In this document: piece after piece, positions 12,490 through 23,475 of the stretch
Numbering within the stretch: position 1 is the stretch's first letter
Layout: every line of letters begins with the position of its first letter
From: Pelodera strongyloides
Lineage: Eukaryota; Nematoda; Chromadorea; Rhabditida; Rhabditidae
Direction: 5' to 3'
Assembly (NCBI GenBank): GCA_036852015.1
Contig: JAANDG010000152.1
Coordinates: 1-64,000 of the forward strand
Length of the DNA stretch: 64,000 bases
Notes under the pieces: generated by a model
Database searches by the model: none
Told to the model about the DNA's origin: nothing
Seen by the model: the letters and a program-made list of their open reading frames with translations, nothing else
Program-made: the position numbers and the translations under genes

Positions 12490-13000
12490 CTAAACAATTT
12501 TACTGCTAATAAGTGCAAAATCGCCCATTGAAAATCAGCACGAGGTCGAAGCCAAGGGAGAGATGATCGCTGCAATGGGAGCCACAGTTTGAATATTCTC
12601 CACAACGTCGAGACTGTCTGCAACAACAACATCTGGAATTTTTCCACTATCTCGAAAAGTAGGCTGATTATTCAATAAAACCATATTGTTGCAAGAAAGA
12701 AAATCTCTGAACTTTTCCGCTGGCTTTGCAGAGAACGAAAATTGACTACTAAATTGAACATTAAAATTTAGGTCACCAAGAAGCGCATTTGAATCACGAT
12801 CTGTTAGATAATTTTTCTATAGAAGCCACAATAACTTCGGTATCATTTATATAAATGTTAGGAGGCCTATAACAAAGTACTATGCTTAGACTACAGGAAG
12901 CGTGAAGTTCAACTATACATAAATTGCAGTTACTGACAAATCCAGAAAATATTTCATTACGGATCAATTCAATTGTCTTCGAAGTCAGTCTTTCTCTAGG
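12490..13000 (-). pseudogene. Decayed non-LTR retrotransposon endonuclease, CR1/L2-like
   Basis: Read on the minus strand with frame changes, this shows the apurinic-endonuclease layout of CR1/L2/Jockey-type elements. It has L-S-I-V-L-C-Y-R-P-P-N, then (with a frame break) G-D-L-N-F-N-V, then F-R-D-F-L, N-N-Q-P-T-F, and S-D-H-L-S-L-G-F-D near 12540. Frameshifts near 12795 and after show it is dead. It abuts a second, different endonuclease fragment at 13003. Confidence 0.6.
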
Positions 13001-13418
13001 GTGAGCCAGACTGACCGGTCTAGCCTCAGCGGATGCCCTCGCGAATTCCCGGCTCAGTTCGCTTTCGTTGTTGGAACATGGAGTGCAACGCGCACATGCA
13101 CTGACTTTCGGCAAAATCTGCTAGCCGTTGACCACAGTCAGTACGGGTGCCTGCAGCGTAGTGCCCAACGTACGTCTCCCCATCCTCCCTGGGACCGATG
13201 GACGAGTTGAAGTCACCGACGACAACCTTGACATGTGCACGACTGTTCGTCAGTTCTCGCTGAATGTCATCATAAAGTTCCTCCACGACCTCGTCGTCAT
13301 ACTCGCTGGTGGGAGCGTACACGTTAACAACGGTGAATGCACACGTTTCACTACGCCATGAAGGACCGCCACACGCGGGCTGACTGATCTCATATCGCTG
13401 ACATATGGCATGTATTCT

Positions 13419-13459
<41 letters not shown>
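13419..13459. repeat. Homopolymer of 41 G
   Basis: An uninterrupted run of 41 G on the plus strand lies immediately left of the target duplication of the hAT-like element, within the retroelement fragment. The true length is uncertain because homopolymers assemble poorly. Confidence 0.95.
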
Positions 13460-13467
13460 CTATGAAG

Positions 13468-13909
13468 TAGAGTGGGGTCAAAACGGGTTGAGCGGTGAAC
13501 CGCTCACAAAGAGGCAAGTCAGTGAGTTGAACCGCCCTTTTGTGAAAAGGCGGGTTCGGGTTAACCCGGACCGGCCTTGCGAAAAAAAAGGCGACTCCGG
13601 GTCAGAGCCGAAAATCAAAAAGGAAAACGGACGGGTTACCTAAGTTAACTTAAACTTCTCGGTAATATTTAGTATGCTCCATACGAGAATAATTACCCTC
13701 TACCGTTTACAATTATATTTAACTACATTTACTTGACGAAAGATCCGTAAATTGGAAATGATTCACGTGGCTCACTCAACCCGGGTTGTCTCATGAGTCA
13801 CTCTTTTGTTGAAGCGCCTAGGTGGTTCACGTGTGACCCGGGTTGACCCGTGCACCGCGCGTGATGAGTCACTCATGTGAATCGCTCAATCCGTTTTGGC
13901 CCCACTCTA
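13468..13909. mobile_element. hAT-like MITE with 8-bp target duplication
   Basis: The inverted ends TAGAGTGGGGTCAAAACGG and CCGTTTTGGCCCCACTCTA bound 442 bp and are flanked on both sides by CTATGAAG. An 8-bp duplication and a TAGAG-type terminus are hallmarks of the hAT superfamily. No transposase is present, so it is non-autonomous. Sub-terminal GTGAACCG/GTTCACGTG and GAGTCACTC motifs repeat inside. It interrupts the RTE endonuclease and so is younger than it. Confidence 0.88.
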
Positions 13910-14577
13910 CTATGAAGCCCACACCGCCAGACCTCGACCTCTCCTCTCTGCCTCCAATGAGAACACGGTGGCCACTGTGCCAGGTCTTGCACTTGCTCTC
14001 CTTGGACCGCGTCTCCTTTATACTTTATAGCAACGATGACAGCGTTCACATTATCGAGCTCGCCGAATGAACTGTTCGACATCAGCGTCCTTGTGCAGCG
14101 TCCGGGCGTGAAACGTAACGTATATATAGGAAAATAGGAAAAATTATGGTTCCCTACGGCCGTGGGATTACTATAGCACCCCTGCCTTGCAGCGCACGGA
14201 ACTCGGAGTCTTTGCTGATTTGACTTTGACATAGTTGGTTTTGGCAATACGTCCTGCGGGTGCCAATCTTCTCGCAGGACGCCCGCTCATTTCACCGGCT
14301 TTACCCGTTTCACCCCCACGGTGCGTAGAACCATGAGCATAAGATTGTAGGGGTCCCGACTGGCAGATGAGGAAAATCCTCTTCTGACGGAAGGGAGCGC
14401 TCACGGCCAGGAGATCGCAAATTGCACGGTTAAAGGGGTCGAAAACCGGCACAGTCTCATCGCCATCATCTGGGAAATAAGTCGCCAGAATATGTACACT
14501 AGTGGGAGAAATCTCGACCCCGAGTACACTAGTGGGAGAACTCTCGACAGCGGCGGGTTGTACGGGAGCGACATGGA

Positions 14578-14828
14578 GTATTGACGCATGGAGGGGCGAC
14601 AGTAAAGCCAGCTGTACTCCTTACCGTAGTATTGAGTAGTATTGAGGCATGGAGGGGCGACAGTCAAGCCAGACGTGCTCCTTACTCCTTACCGTAGTAT
14701 TGAGTAGTATTGACGCATGGAGGGGCGACAGTAAAGCCAGTTGTACTCCTTACCGTAGTATTGAGTAGTATTGAGGCATGGAGGGTCGACAGTAAAGCCA
14801 TCTGTATTCCTTACCGAAGTATTGAGTA
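14578..14828. repeat. Four tandem ~61-68 bp units
   Basis: Each unit begins GTATTGA(C/G)GCATGGAGGG, includes CGACAGTAAAGCCA, and ends CTCCTTACCGTAGTATTGAG. A shorter duplication (GTACACTAGTGGGAGAA) lies just before it at 14492-14541. This could be the 5' region of the neighbouring retroelement. Confidence 0.85.
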
Positions 14829-14829
14829 T

Positions 14830-15730
14830 AATGCGAAGGGCGATTTACAAAACTAACAAAAGCAGATACATAAAGATAATGCTCAAGAACGATCTTCAAA
14901 GGACGAGGTGAATGGGGGTTGTAGGAACCCATACGGAAACAAACAAAAACGAGGCCATCGGAACGCATCAGGCCGAGAAGGAAATACACAGGGGATAATT
15001 CTGCGCCACGTCGCATAGGGGCAGATGCCAAATTCAGGCATATTAAAAAGTACAACAGGATGTTCAGCTTGGCATGGGCGGAACGCAGCAGTCATCGTTT
15101 AGGAAGCTGCCAGGGTGGAGAACGTTTACATCGTTCAAAGGGTGTGGAACGCCCGGAACACGTCGTTTGATCCTCATCTCGAGGCACGCATAAAGGGGGT
15201 GCAACACGGGCACGGGCACCACGGGGCACACGGAATACGGCACACTTCTTATCGGCTCCAATAATAGATAGGATGGTCGAGCTTTCTTGCCAGGAAACAC
15301 CTGGAAACATGAAGCCCCAAGAGAGAGAGGGAGAGAGAGAGAGAGAGAGAGAGAGATTGGGGTCCTCAAACTTGGGTAATTAAACCTACAAAGCAATTCT
15401 ACGCGTATGCATGTGGGACATCCAAACCGGATTGGTCCGAGAAAAGAACACATCACTACCACGTCTTCCTGAGTCAAGCCGCCCACGTCAAGCCACTCAA
15501 TTCGAATTCGGGAACGTGCACCCGTGCATATAACAGTCAAGATCCTTCATGTATGATGACACCACCGAGACCTCGCAACAGAGCTCACTCCCCGCATTGG
15601 AACCATTCACCGAACGATGCTCCATATCCGCAACAATCCGCTCGCAATGCATCCAACGAACAGGCGAACTCCTTTCTTCATCATCACAAAACAATGAACT
15701 GGCAAACCCGCACCGTCTGCCGATCAAGCA
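14830..15730. other. No gene recognised; purine microsatellite and short low-quality frames
   Basis: It contains a (GA)n run at 15321-15356. Open frames on the minus strand here show no domain, no plausible splice neighbours and low-complexity composition. It may be retroelement 5' sequence belonging to the fragment at 13003-14300, but I see no direct proof. Confidence 0.4.
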
Positions 15731-15785
15731 TTCAATTCAGTTCAGTTCAGTTCAGTTCAGTTCAATTCAATTCAGTTCAGTTCAG
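15731..15785. repeat. (TTCAG)n microsatellite
   Basis: Ten to eleven copies of TTCAG with some TTCAA variants. They lie inside short overlapping plus-strand frames that I do not consider genes. Confidence 0.9.
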
Positions 15786-15839
15786 CACGACTTCAAACTT
15801 GTTACTGTTTTACCTGTTGGCCTGAAGAAAGTGAATTAA

Positions 15840-17427
15840 TACCGTGCGCCGATTCTTAATGGGAAAAGGCAAGCACTCTCCAAAAAAAAATGAGCCATGC
15901 GCTGTTTACTACGGACTACGGTGTGACAAGCATTATTTTTGTACTGACTCTTCTCTTCGGTGATTAGTATGACTCCCTTTTCATATGTTCTGTGTCGAAA
16001 AAGTGTATTTTGTCATGCTTCTGTGGTGCCAAAATCCAAACAATTTCCCTGAGAATTTCTGGTAATTTTGGTAGACGTTTGCTAAAGTGGTTATTTCCTA
16101 AAGTTCTCAACAAGACATCATATATGATTTTTTAGCTCTACGGAGTTGATTTTCTGTCCTACTTGTGAAACTGTTCTTTGAAAATTTCGTTCGGCGAATT
16201 AGCCTAATAAAATAGTGTCTTTACTGCATGTGCTGAACATGGACAAGCTCAGGTCTTCAGCCATACTTGTTTTGATGATGCTAAGATTTTTACAAAAAAA
16301 ATCATCCGAAGCTTGTCAAGGGAGGCCTGCGCACTTACATGACATACTATACACATTGACAAGTAGCCAAAGTAAATCAGGTACGCACACTATAACTGTT
16401 TTGAAGCGCATTAATAAAAAGTGTCTCTATAATTAAATGTAAATTATTTGCCCTTTGCTTATTATCATTTACAAAAAAATATTTTCAACAGATTCCGATC
16501 CGTGGCATGCATTTAGGAGGTAAGGCAAAACTAAAGTTTTTTCCTCTGCTGAAAATGAGATATCCAATTTAAAAAATAATATAATACACTAAAGAAAGTT
16601 CCCCGTAAAACTTGATTTGTTATTGACAAACACAAAATATCTGATTTATAAAAGGAATCTATCATAGCGTCTCTCTACCCTTCTCTGACATTTTATTTTA
16701 GCCTGACAATGAGAACCAAATTCTGCTTCGAATCAGTCGAAGGTCCAGGTTGAATGGGTGAACAGAAATATATCCAGTTGAATATTGTCGAATTTTTGTT
16801 TTTTGAGCAAATCACGTATTTCTTACGTTTTTCGTTAAGGCACGTCATTATTCGTCACTTTAATTTTGTGGAACTGTGCTGCCGGCCATGCCTTATCGGA
16901 GTTGAAAGCTTTCCAGCAACCGCGACCCAAGTTCGCTGACACTTGCCTCATTTACCCTCCAACCACGCCGCGGACAACTAAAGCAGACTTAATGTGTGAC
17001 AAAACATTGTCGGTAATCAAGAATGCCAAGCAGGTACGTTTATAAAGTTTGGTATGCTCTCCTTTTCCAGGACTGCTATTTCAACGTGTGCGAAACGTAA
17101 TTATACAAATACCAAATGAATAAAAAAACGTAAGGGAAAGTATATTGTTCAACTGTGAACGGATACGTTCCTCCTTCAAAACGTAATTTCTGTACTTTCT
17201 TCAAAAGCGGTATAATAGGGCCCCACACACACCCCATTTCGTACATAAAATAAATTTCTACAAAATAACTTGGTCCGTTTAATGGCAATGAAAACAAAAT
17301 AAATTTTTACCTACTTGCAGAGCGTTCGGGGTTTGGAGGGTGTGTACGATGGAGAGGGTGCATGTTTTCATCGCTGCGACGTTGAGTGTTGCTTCAAAAT
17401 TTTTGACGTTGGTTGTCTTTTGTTCTT
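15840..17427. other. Intergenic, no supported feature
   Basis: An AT-rich stretch with no convincing exon chain, domain or repeat. Short frames exist on both strands (for example 16215-16436 and 17076-17297) but lack composition or splice evidence. Confidence 0.5.
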
Positions 17428-17700
17428 TTGGGCGCGTTCGGGTTGCTCTTTCCGAAGGTAAACATGCAAATTTATCGTTAGGGTTGGACCTTTCCGAAAG
17501 GATTTAATGCTTTGAGAAAGCAAACAATACCGTATGAATTTGCATGTTGAACATGCAAATTTATGAATTAGAATGTTTAACATGCAAATTCATACGGTAA
17601 TTTTTGCTTTCGCCAAGCATTAAATCCTTTCGGAAAGGACCAACCCGAACGATAAATTTGCATGTTTCCCTTTCGGAAAGAGCAACCCGAACGCGCCCTT
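17428..17700. mobile_element. Palindromic element with GGGCGCGTTCGGGTTGC arms
   Basis: The arms GGGCGCGTTCGGGTTGCTCT and AGAGCAACCCGAACGCGCCC enclose further paired text (CCTTTCGGAAAGG, ACATGCAAATT). The right end abuts the TTAA of the next element; the left end lacks a clean TTAA. Confidence 0.65.
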
Positions 17701-17871
17701 TAAAGCGAAATGCTAGCCCCTTTGGAAAATTTGCATATGATAAGCAAATCCTATGTATCCTATGCTAATTTTGTACGATTGCCGTGGGCGATCGTACAAA
17801 ATTAGACATAGTATACATGTGATTTGCTTATCATATGCAAATTTTCCAAAGAGGCTAGCATTTCGCTTTAA
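17700..17871. mobile_element. Hairpin MITE, AAGCGAAATGCTAGCC family (second copy)
   Basis: A TTAA-bounded near-perfect palindrome, almost the same as 10951-11119, including GCATATGATAAGCAAATCCT in both arms. Its right TTAA is shared with the element at 17868-18298. Confidence 0.8.
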
Positions 17872-18298
17872 AGGAAGGCAGTCACTTCAAAATCAACTTT
17901 TTTATTCGATTTTTATTAGAAGCAAGCAGATTTATAAAACAATATGCAGCCCATAAAAATCCACATAAAATGGAACTCAGGGAGAGAAATCAATGAGAAT
18001 GAGTTTTGATAAATGACCGACGCCGGTGCATATATGCAATTGCCAGGGGTACTTGGAGAGTGAACAGCCTGCAGTGTTACACCTGGCGCGTGGTTTATCA
18101 CTGCAGGGTATTTATTATGAAACTCTATACGGGCAATTATAAACTACGGTATATAAGTAAAAGTCATAAACAGGGATTTCTCTCCCTGAATTCGTTTTGC
18201 CGTACTTTGGCGCTGGAATCGTCGTTTTCTTCACATACTTGAACAATTAATGAAAAGCGAATAAAAAATACGAATTTGTAGTGACTGCGATCCTTTAA
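17868..18298. mobile_element. 431-bp TTAA MITE, GGCAGTCACTTC / GTGACTGCGATCC family
   Basis: It starts TTAAAGGAAGGCAGTCACTT and ends GTAGTGACTGCGATCCTTTAA. The copy at 36845-37275 has the same length and differs at only a handful of bases, which points to recent activity. More diverged relatives are at 23998-24437 and 29323-29743. Confidence 0.85.
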
Positions 18299-18650
18299 GG
18301 ATCCGCGTGCTTCAAACAAATTGCACATTATCATCGAACAAAGTTTCAGGTTATTCTCAAATAAATGGCGAAATGCAGCCCAAATTTGCATTTTTTTACA
18401 CGTTTTTACACTGTTTATTTACTTTATTTATAGTTGTTTTTGGAAAGAAAGGAGCTTCTTGAAATGTACGTCTATACCAATCGGGAAAAAATTATGCTAT
18501 CCGGGGTTAACTCGGAAATATCGAGAGTAAGCATTTTGCGTAAATAAACGTATGAAATGCAGTAAGCTGTACTATCAAAAAAAATTATCCATTGTTGGTT
18601 TGCAAACTTCACATTGTTTACCTCATAGGAAACGGAAAACACGAAAAAAA

Positions 18651-18760
18651 CACGGAACATGCACCAAAAAAAACACGGGTCATGATCATCGAAAAACTCG
18701 AGCATGATCCGTGTTTTTTGGAGCATGTTCCGGTTTTTTTTTCGCGCATGCTCCGTGTTT
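18651..18760. repeat. Imperfect hairpin with AACACGG/CCGTGTT arms
   Basis: CGGAACATGCACC, ACACGGGTCATGATCATCG, GAGCATGATCCGTGTTTTT and GGAGCATGTTCCGG form stacked complementary segments. Related text (GTTCCGTGTTTTTTTGGAAC) is at 20807-20830. This is probably a decayed foldback. Confidence 0.5.
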
Positions 18761-19512
18761 TTTTGGTGTTATTTTGCTACAAATAGTGCAGCATCTGGAT
18801 TTTTTGGTCCGTGGGAATACAGGCTCCTCTTTTCAATAGAAACTAATACTTAGAAACATAATAACACCAAACAAACACTAATAAGCATTACCAATAGAGC
18901 AAATAATATATATATAAATTGTTTATTTAAAAGTTGCACTCCAAAAGAACGGCACAATAACATAAAAGCCAATGGAGAGAAAGAACAGGGAATACGGAAT
19001 ATATACTTGCTGGCTAATATGCATGCTGGTTAGTAAACCAGCATGCATATATGTGTACAGAAAACAATAAAATAAGGAAACGGTAAAGTTGTATAATATG
19101 ACTAACATGAAAACACACGTAGTAAAGTACACGATCGTCTCAGAGAAAAAAAGGTAAGGAGCGAACGAAGAGCCTAGGAAAATTAAAATAAAACATTTAA
19201 TAAAGATACGGGACATCACGAAACACTGCAAATGGATGTTTGTTAAAATACATGAGTGTAGCGAATAAAGAAGTAAAATAAAAGGAGGCATTTACACAAA
19301 ACGAATAGAAGGAAACTGAAATAAATTGAATACTCGACCATCTCCGTCATTTCCTTTCTTTCTTTTCAATATAATCGAGCTAACTCATGTGTCCTATTTT
19401 ACGGCAGTCTAACTATCCCGGAGGTTGGGGAGGGGTGTGTAACATTGTTTCAAGCTACTGTATTACTTGTCCATCATCCGCCGTCAGACTGCGATTTGCG
19501 GCACAAAGCGCA

Positions 19513-19894
19513 CTAGAACGGTCCAGTGGGTCCTCGTGCAGAAATTGAAGTAACTGAAATTAGCGTGTATTAGTATCAACTACACGAATTGGTATACATA
19601 ATGGCAGAGGAATCACTATGGAGAAACCTAGAATATACAAACGCAAACTTCATTACGTACCCGCAGTTAAATGTTTATGGTCTCGTGCACCGACCGGCAG
19701 CAACTGTTGTTTATGCTCGTCCATGAAGTTGAACTCACCCTCCTCACTATGCCGTTCCCTGCGCATGTGAAGTGGTCCCTAAAAGGATAATTTGGTAAAA
19801 ACAATCAAATCAAAAGAGACTGCAGCTCACGTCTTTATAAAACAAACAAAAAGTACATAAAATACATCTTACCTTAGGCGCTTCCGCGTCCAAA
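19513..19894 (-). CDS. Gene D: 3' exons of an unrecognised gene
   Basis: The exon 19778-19661 (118 nt) lies between a CCTTTTAG acceptor and a GTACGTAA donor. It reads G-P-L-H-M-R-R-E-R-H-S-E-E-G and onward, 39 codons rich in charged residues. It ends one base into a codon, which the terminal exon 19553-19513 completes, giving V-T-S-I-S-A-R-G-P-T-G-P-F and stop (TAG at 19515-19513). A 22-nt exon at 19894-19873 (L-D-A-E-A-P-K, GTAAGA donor) fits just upstream in phase. The 5' part is not identified. No domain recognised. Confidence 0.5.
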
Positions 19895-21111
19895 CTTCAG
19901 TAACAGATCCAGTTAAATGTCAGTCTGGGTCTTGAATAACAACTAATGAGCAGCAACACACAAGAATTATTCAACAGCGAACGGAACTGAAACCAAGAAA
20001 ACGGATCTGAAATCAATAAAAGCAACCTTTAACTAACGATAGCCGCCGCCAACCGGCCGTTAGCTGTACTCGGACACACGGAGCGGGGACAACACCTGGA
20101 ATGTCGAATACGTTCTGAGTGTTCATGGATTCATGCTAATCGTCATGACTGAATTGGGAATTAATACACAGCATTTTAACAACAACAGGACAATTCAAAT
20201 ACTAACCTGCCTGTCTAGTGCCAAGAGCATTAGCTGCGAGACAGTCCAAGGGCTCACTGACGATACTTCCTATCAAAGCATGCCTATGCTTGTCTAATTA
20301 CCGCATTTTACCTGGCACTGCAATAATGCGATTATTATTGAAAAGGGCAAAGAAAACTCGGCGAAAACACACTACTGTTTCCTGAATGGGAAACACCCAT
20401 TCTATTAGTATAGCTAACAACCAAATCATAGTTACGGAGAACAGTCTCCTATCTAATCTTTCCAATAGACTATAGACATCCGCGGAGAATGCTCCATCTT
20501 TTGATTAATAACCTCATTCCCGTCGAACAGCAAACTGAACGTTTATATTATGCTTCAAGCTTCATGCCGCAGGGAGTTTATGCTAAACACAATAAACGTT
20601 CAAAACCTAGTACGACAGGCGGTAAATGAAACAAACACGCGAAACAACAAGGTACACACAACACATTCTTCTAAACGACAAAAAAAACATCGAAAATTCC
20701 AAAAAAAAATTGAGGAAATAAATGTTTTCACATTTGTGTCATATTACTGTAGCGCGTGTACACGACGACTACGGTAGGCTGAGCAGTTTTTACCATTCGA
20801 GCCATGAAGTTCCGTGTTTTTTTGGAACCTGAGTAAAAACCCGTAAACACGTGTTTTTTTCGTGTCTCCGTTTTCCTGTGCTGTATTTAATCTTTTGACG
20901 ACACTTCCATAAAAATCAATCGGGACTGTCACAAAGCTTGCCACAAAACATACATCATCCCACAATCTTTTCAGCATTTCTATTTTTATTGCGAAGACAA
21001 GCAAGATGATCCACAATGTCGACAGATTTTAGAGGTGTTTATAGTGGATTATTATCGCTCATTGGCTTCATCTGGACAACGTCTAAGCGAAGACCTTATA
21101 CCACCATTCTC

Positions 21112-21176
21112 AGGTATATACATATACATTCTGACTGAGCCTATCTGCCGTTAGGCTCAGTCTGAATATATATATA
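21112..21176. repeat. Compact perfect hairpin
   Basis: TTCTGACTGAGCCTA and TAGGCTCAGTCTGAA are exact complements around an 8-base loop, flanked by AT repeats. It could be a foldback remnant or a structured RNA. Nothing shows transcription. Confidence 0.6.
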
Positions 21177-21179
21177 AAC

Positions 21180-21472
21180 AAACTCAAAGAGTCTGCACGA
21201 TGACACAACTTTGTCCGAAGTATTTATATATAACACAAAGGGACAATGGACAAACAAAGGACAACGACAAGTTTGAGTGCTTATTTCAATGAGCAACCAG
21301 GGGCCACCGGGGCACTCTGCTGGTCTACTCTTCTGATGCCGGGGATCAGTTCCTCTGCGACACTGGACGACTACCACTGTCTCGTTCTTCAGCCTCTCCA
21401 CGGGCCTGGCAGTTTTAGCACCGGATCTGGCAACCGGGATCAGCTCTTGGAGAGTAGCTGTCGGATCTCTGA
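21180..21472 (-). CDS. Coding-like segment, possibly an upstream exon of gene D or an old retroelement
   Basis: The minus-strand frame stays open for about 97 codons after an acceptor-like CCCTAAACAG. It has non-repetitive coding-like composition (R-D-P-T-A-T-L-Q-E-L-I-P-V-A, then R-P-V-E-R-L-K-N-E). The plus strand is also open here, phase with neighbouring pieces does not close, and no domain is visible. Treat it as a candidate only. Confidence 0.22.
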
Positions 21473-21728
21473 CTGTTTAGGGTTACAGTCAACCAATAGC
21501 GCTTTTAGAGAGGATCGCTACCTCTTTGGAGACTGTTGATGCAGTTGTTGTCATGCTCTCTAGTCATAGCTGAGAGTATTTATACATACGGTAGCATTCT
21601 AATAAAGTCGTTACTTCCTGTTATTGATGATACAGCGTAATCATTAGACACTAATAATAAACTACGTTATAGAATACGTTTCGTGGGCAATTCTCTATAT
21701 TTCAATAGTTGGAACGTATAGTTGCAAC

Positions 21729-21739
21729 ATATATATATA

Positions 21740-21782
<43 letters not shown>
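21729..21782. repeat. (TA)n microsatellite
   Basis: About 27 TA dinucleotides with one phase break, at the edge of SINE-derived sequence that begins ACCAGCCGTTCGAAGAGCC. Confidence 0.95.
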
Positions 21783-21784
<2 letters not shown>

Positions 21785-22606
21785 AGCCGTTCGAAGAGCC
21801 CGTAGAATCGGCCTTCGGCGGGTTGTTAGTTGTTACCCTATGTAAAAAAAAGGAATTTTCACAAAGGTAAAGGACAACTTTCTATTCCTACTATTATTCT
21901 AATTGTGAGCCTCACTCTCTCTCTATGTATCATTCTCATTCTTTCTCACTCTCTGCTCTATCTTTCCCTCTGGTACACTTTACTTCGTTCCGCTCTTCTC
22001 TCCGTCGAGAAAAGCAGCACATGAGAGAATGCACCTTAAAAACAGGTACTCTAATGTTACGAAATAATTAAATTTTGACGAAAAATAAGTAATAATCACA
22101 CGGAAATCACATCCTCTAATGTGTTACTAAACTGCTGCGGCAAGCTACACGGCGAGCGCGTTGTTGCCACACAGAAAAGCAGCACATGAGAGAATGCACT
22201 TCAAATAACAGGCACTCTAATGTTACGAAATAATTAACCTATAAACTCATATAGCTCTCGTTCATATTCCTCTTCTGTATGTCTCCCTTCTCTTTCTCTC
22301 TCCCTCTCTCTACTACATCTCCTTTTGACTAATGGTACAGGCGCTATGCAAATTTTGCCATTGAAGGTGCTCTGGTGCTCTTATGTAGAGCAAATAGTAA
22401 CGCGTAGCATAAGCTAGCATAGCTCAGCAGGTAGAGCGTTGGACTGTTAATCGAGAGGTTGTGTGCTGCTGTGGGTTCGAGTCTAGTCATCGGCAAAGAT
22501 TTTGTTCTCTTTCGTTTGTGAATAGGAAATTTTCTTTATGAAACGATTTCGTTGTGCACATAAAAACAAAATCATAAACAAAGTCCGTGACAAACTCTTC
22601 TCCTTT
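21783..22606 (+). repeat. tRNA-derived SINE, copy 1
   Basis: A tRNA-Asn-like core at 22413-22495 has A-box (TAGCTCAGCAGGTAGAGCG), anticodon region GGACTGTTAATCG and B-box (GGGTTCGAGTC). The acceptor ends do not pair, so it is not a working tRNA gene. A conserved body follows (TTTCTTTATGAAACGATTTCG, TTGTGCACATAAAAACAAA, ...AACTCTTCTCCTTTATA). The segment at the left (GCCGTTCGAAGAGCC...CTTCGGC) recurs before copy 2. Confidence 0.7.
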
Positions 22607-22612
22607 ATATCT

Positions 22613-23060
22613 TACCAGCCGTTCGAAGAGCCCTACGGGCTCTTCTCCGACTGGAGGAATCGGACTTCGGCCGATTGCTTCCCTATTTAAAAAAAAATTG
22701 CTAAAATGTAAAAAGTTAACTCTCGTATCTTTCTCTTCCGTGCCACTCAAATTCACACGTCTCTGATTGTGGAAACGTATAATAATCAGTTTGGATCTCC
22801 ACGCGACTAATGCTAGCATGCAAATTTGCCATTGAAGGTGCTCTATGTAGAGCAGATGATTTCCCGTATGATAAGCTAGCATAGCTTAACCGGTAGAGCG
22901 TTGGGCCATGATGCGAGAGGTTCTGTGCTGCTGTGGGTTCGAATCTCGCCATTGGCAAAGGTTTTGTATGCTCTTTTGACCGAAGAATTTTCTTTATGGA
23001 GGGATTTCGTTGTGCACATAAAAACAAACCCGTGACAAACTCTTCTCCTTTATATAATAA
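22613..23060 (+). repeat. tRNA-derived SINE, copy 2
   Basis: It has the same head (ACCAGCCGTTCGAAGAGCC), tRNA-like core (22875-22957, with B-box GGGTTCGAATC) and tail (CGTGACAAACTCTTCTCC, then TATATAATAAGAT) as copy 1. The anticodon region has decayed to GGGCCATGATGCG. It directly follows copy 1. Confidence 0.7.
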
Positions 23061-23475
23061 GATTATATAAAGATCGGAGCTTTGTTTGTTTGTGCGTTTG
23101 TTTGATTGTACGTTTGGATGATGTGCGTTACGCTCAGGTTGTAGGATTGGTTCAGTAGTTCACGTTCCCGTGCACTGAGCCATCTCACTTCCCGAGCGCC
23201 CCTCTCACAAACGTCCAAAAAGGCTGCATATATGGAATATGTATGGTGTATCGTTCGGGCGTTTCCGCGGCGCTCAAATACTAGGTGTAAACTACAAAGA
23301 ACATGCAAATCTCGAGCAACAAAAGAAGGGACGAAGCGAGGATTTTAGCATATGATCCTTGCTCTAATTTTTTTAACTGATTTTTAATCTACGTTTCACG
23401 TATGCATAAAATAAAGTAAATTTACTAGAAAGTCGCCTCGGGCGGCGTAGCCGGCTGGTAATAAGATATAAGATA

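Larger units (their letters stand above)
13003..14300 (-). pseudogene. RTE-type non-LTR retrotransposon endonuclease fragment, split by a hAT-like element
   Basis: Minus strand. The domain start (F-H-A-R-T-L-H-K-D-A-D-V-E-Q-F) lies at about 14120-14060. The G-G-V-G-F box is at about 13920, immediately before the inserted element. Beyond the insertion come V-V-N-V-Y-A-P-T-S, V-V-V-G-D-F-N-S-S-I-G and G-Q-R-L-A-D-F-A-E (13330-13100). These are the catalytic-region blocks of RTE/Bov-B class endonucleases. Frame breaks, a 41-bp G run and the insertion make it non-functional. The upstream basic segment (14170-14300) may be the N-terminal part of the same ORF. No reverse transcriptase domain is left here. 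Confidence 0.75.

Noticed and set aside
15064..15540. 158-codon minus frame with Leu-Ser repeats
   Set aside because: The Leu/Ser run comes from the (GA)n microsatellite. No domain is seen, and the region is probably retroelement-derived.
18923..19291. 122-codon hydrophobic minus-strand frame resembling a multi-pass membrane protein
   Set aside because: Composition is what AT-rich DNA gives by chance (Phe/Ile/Leu/Tyr), with no motif or splice partners. It lies downstream of the gene D stop.
22413..22495. Functional tRNA-Asn gene
   Set aside because: A- and B-boxes and a GTT anticodon are visible, but the acceptor strands do not pair and the segment recurs with the same flanks as a SINE.
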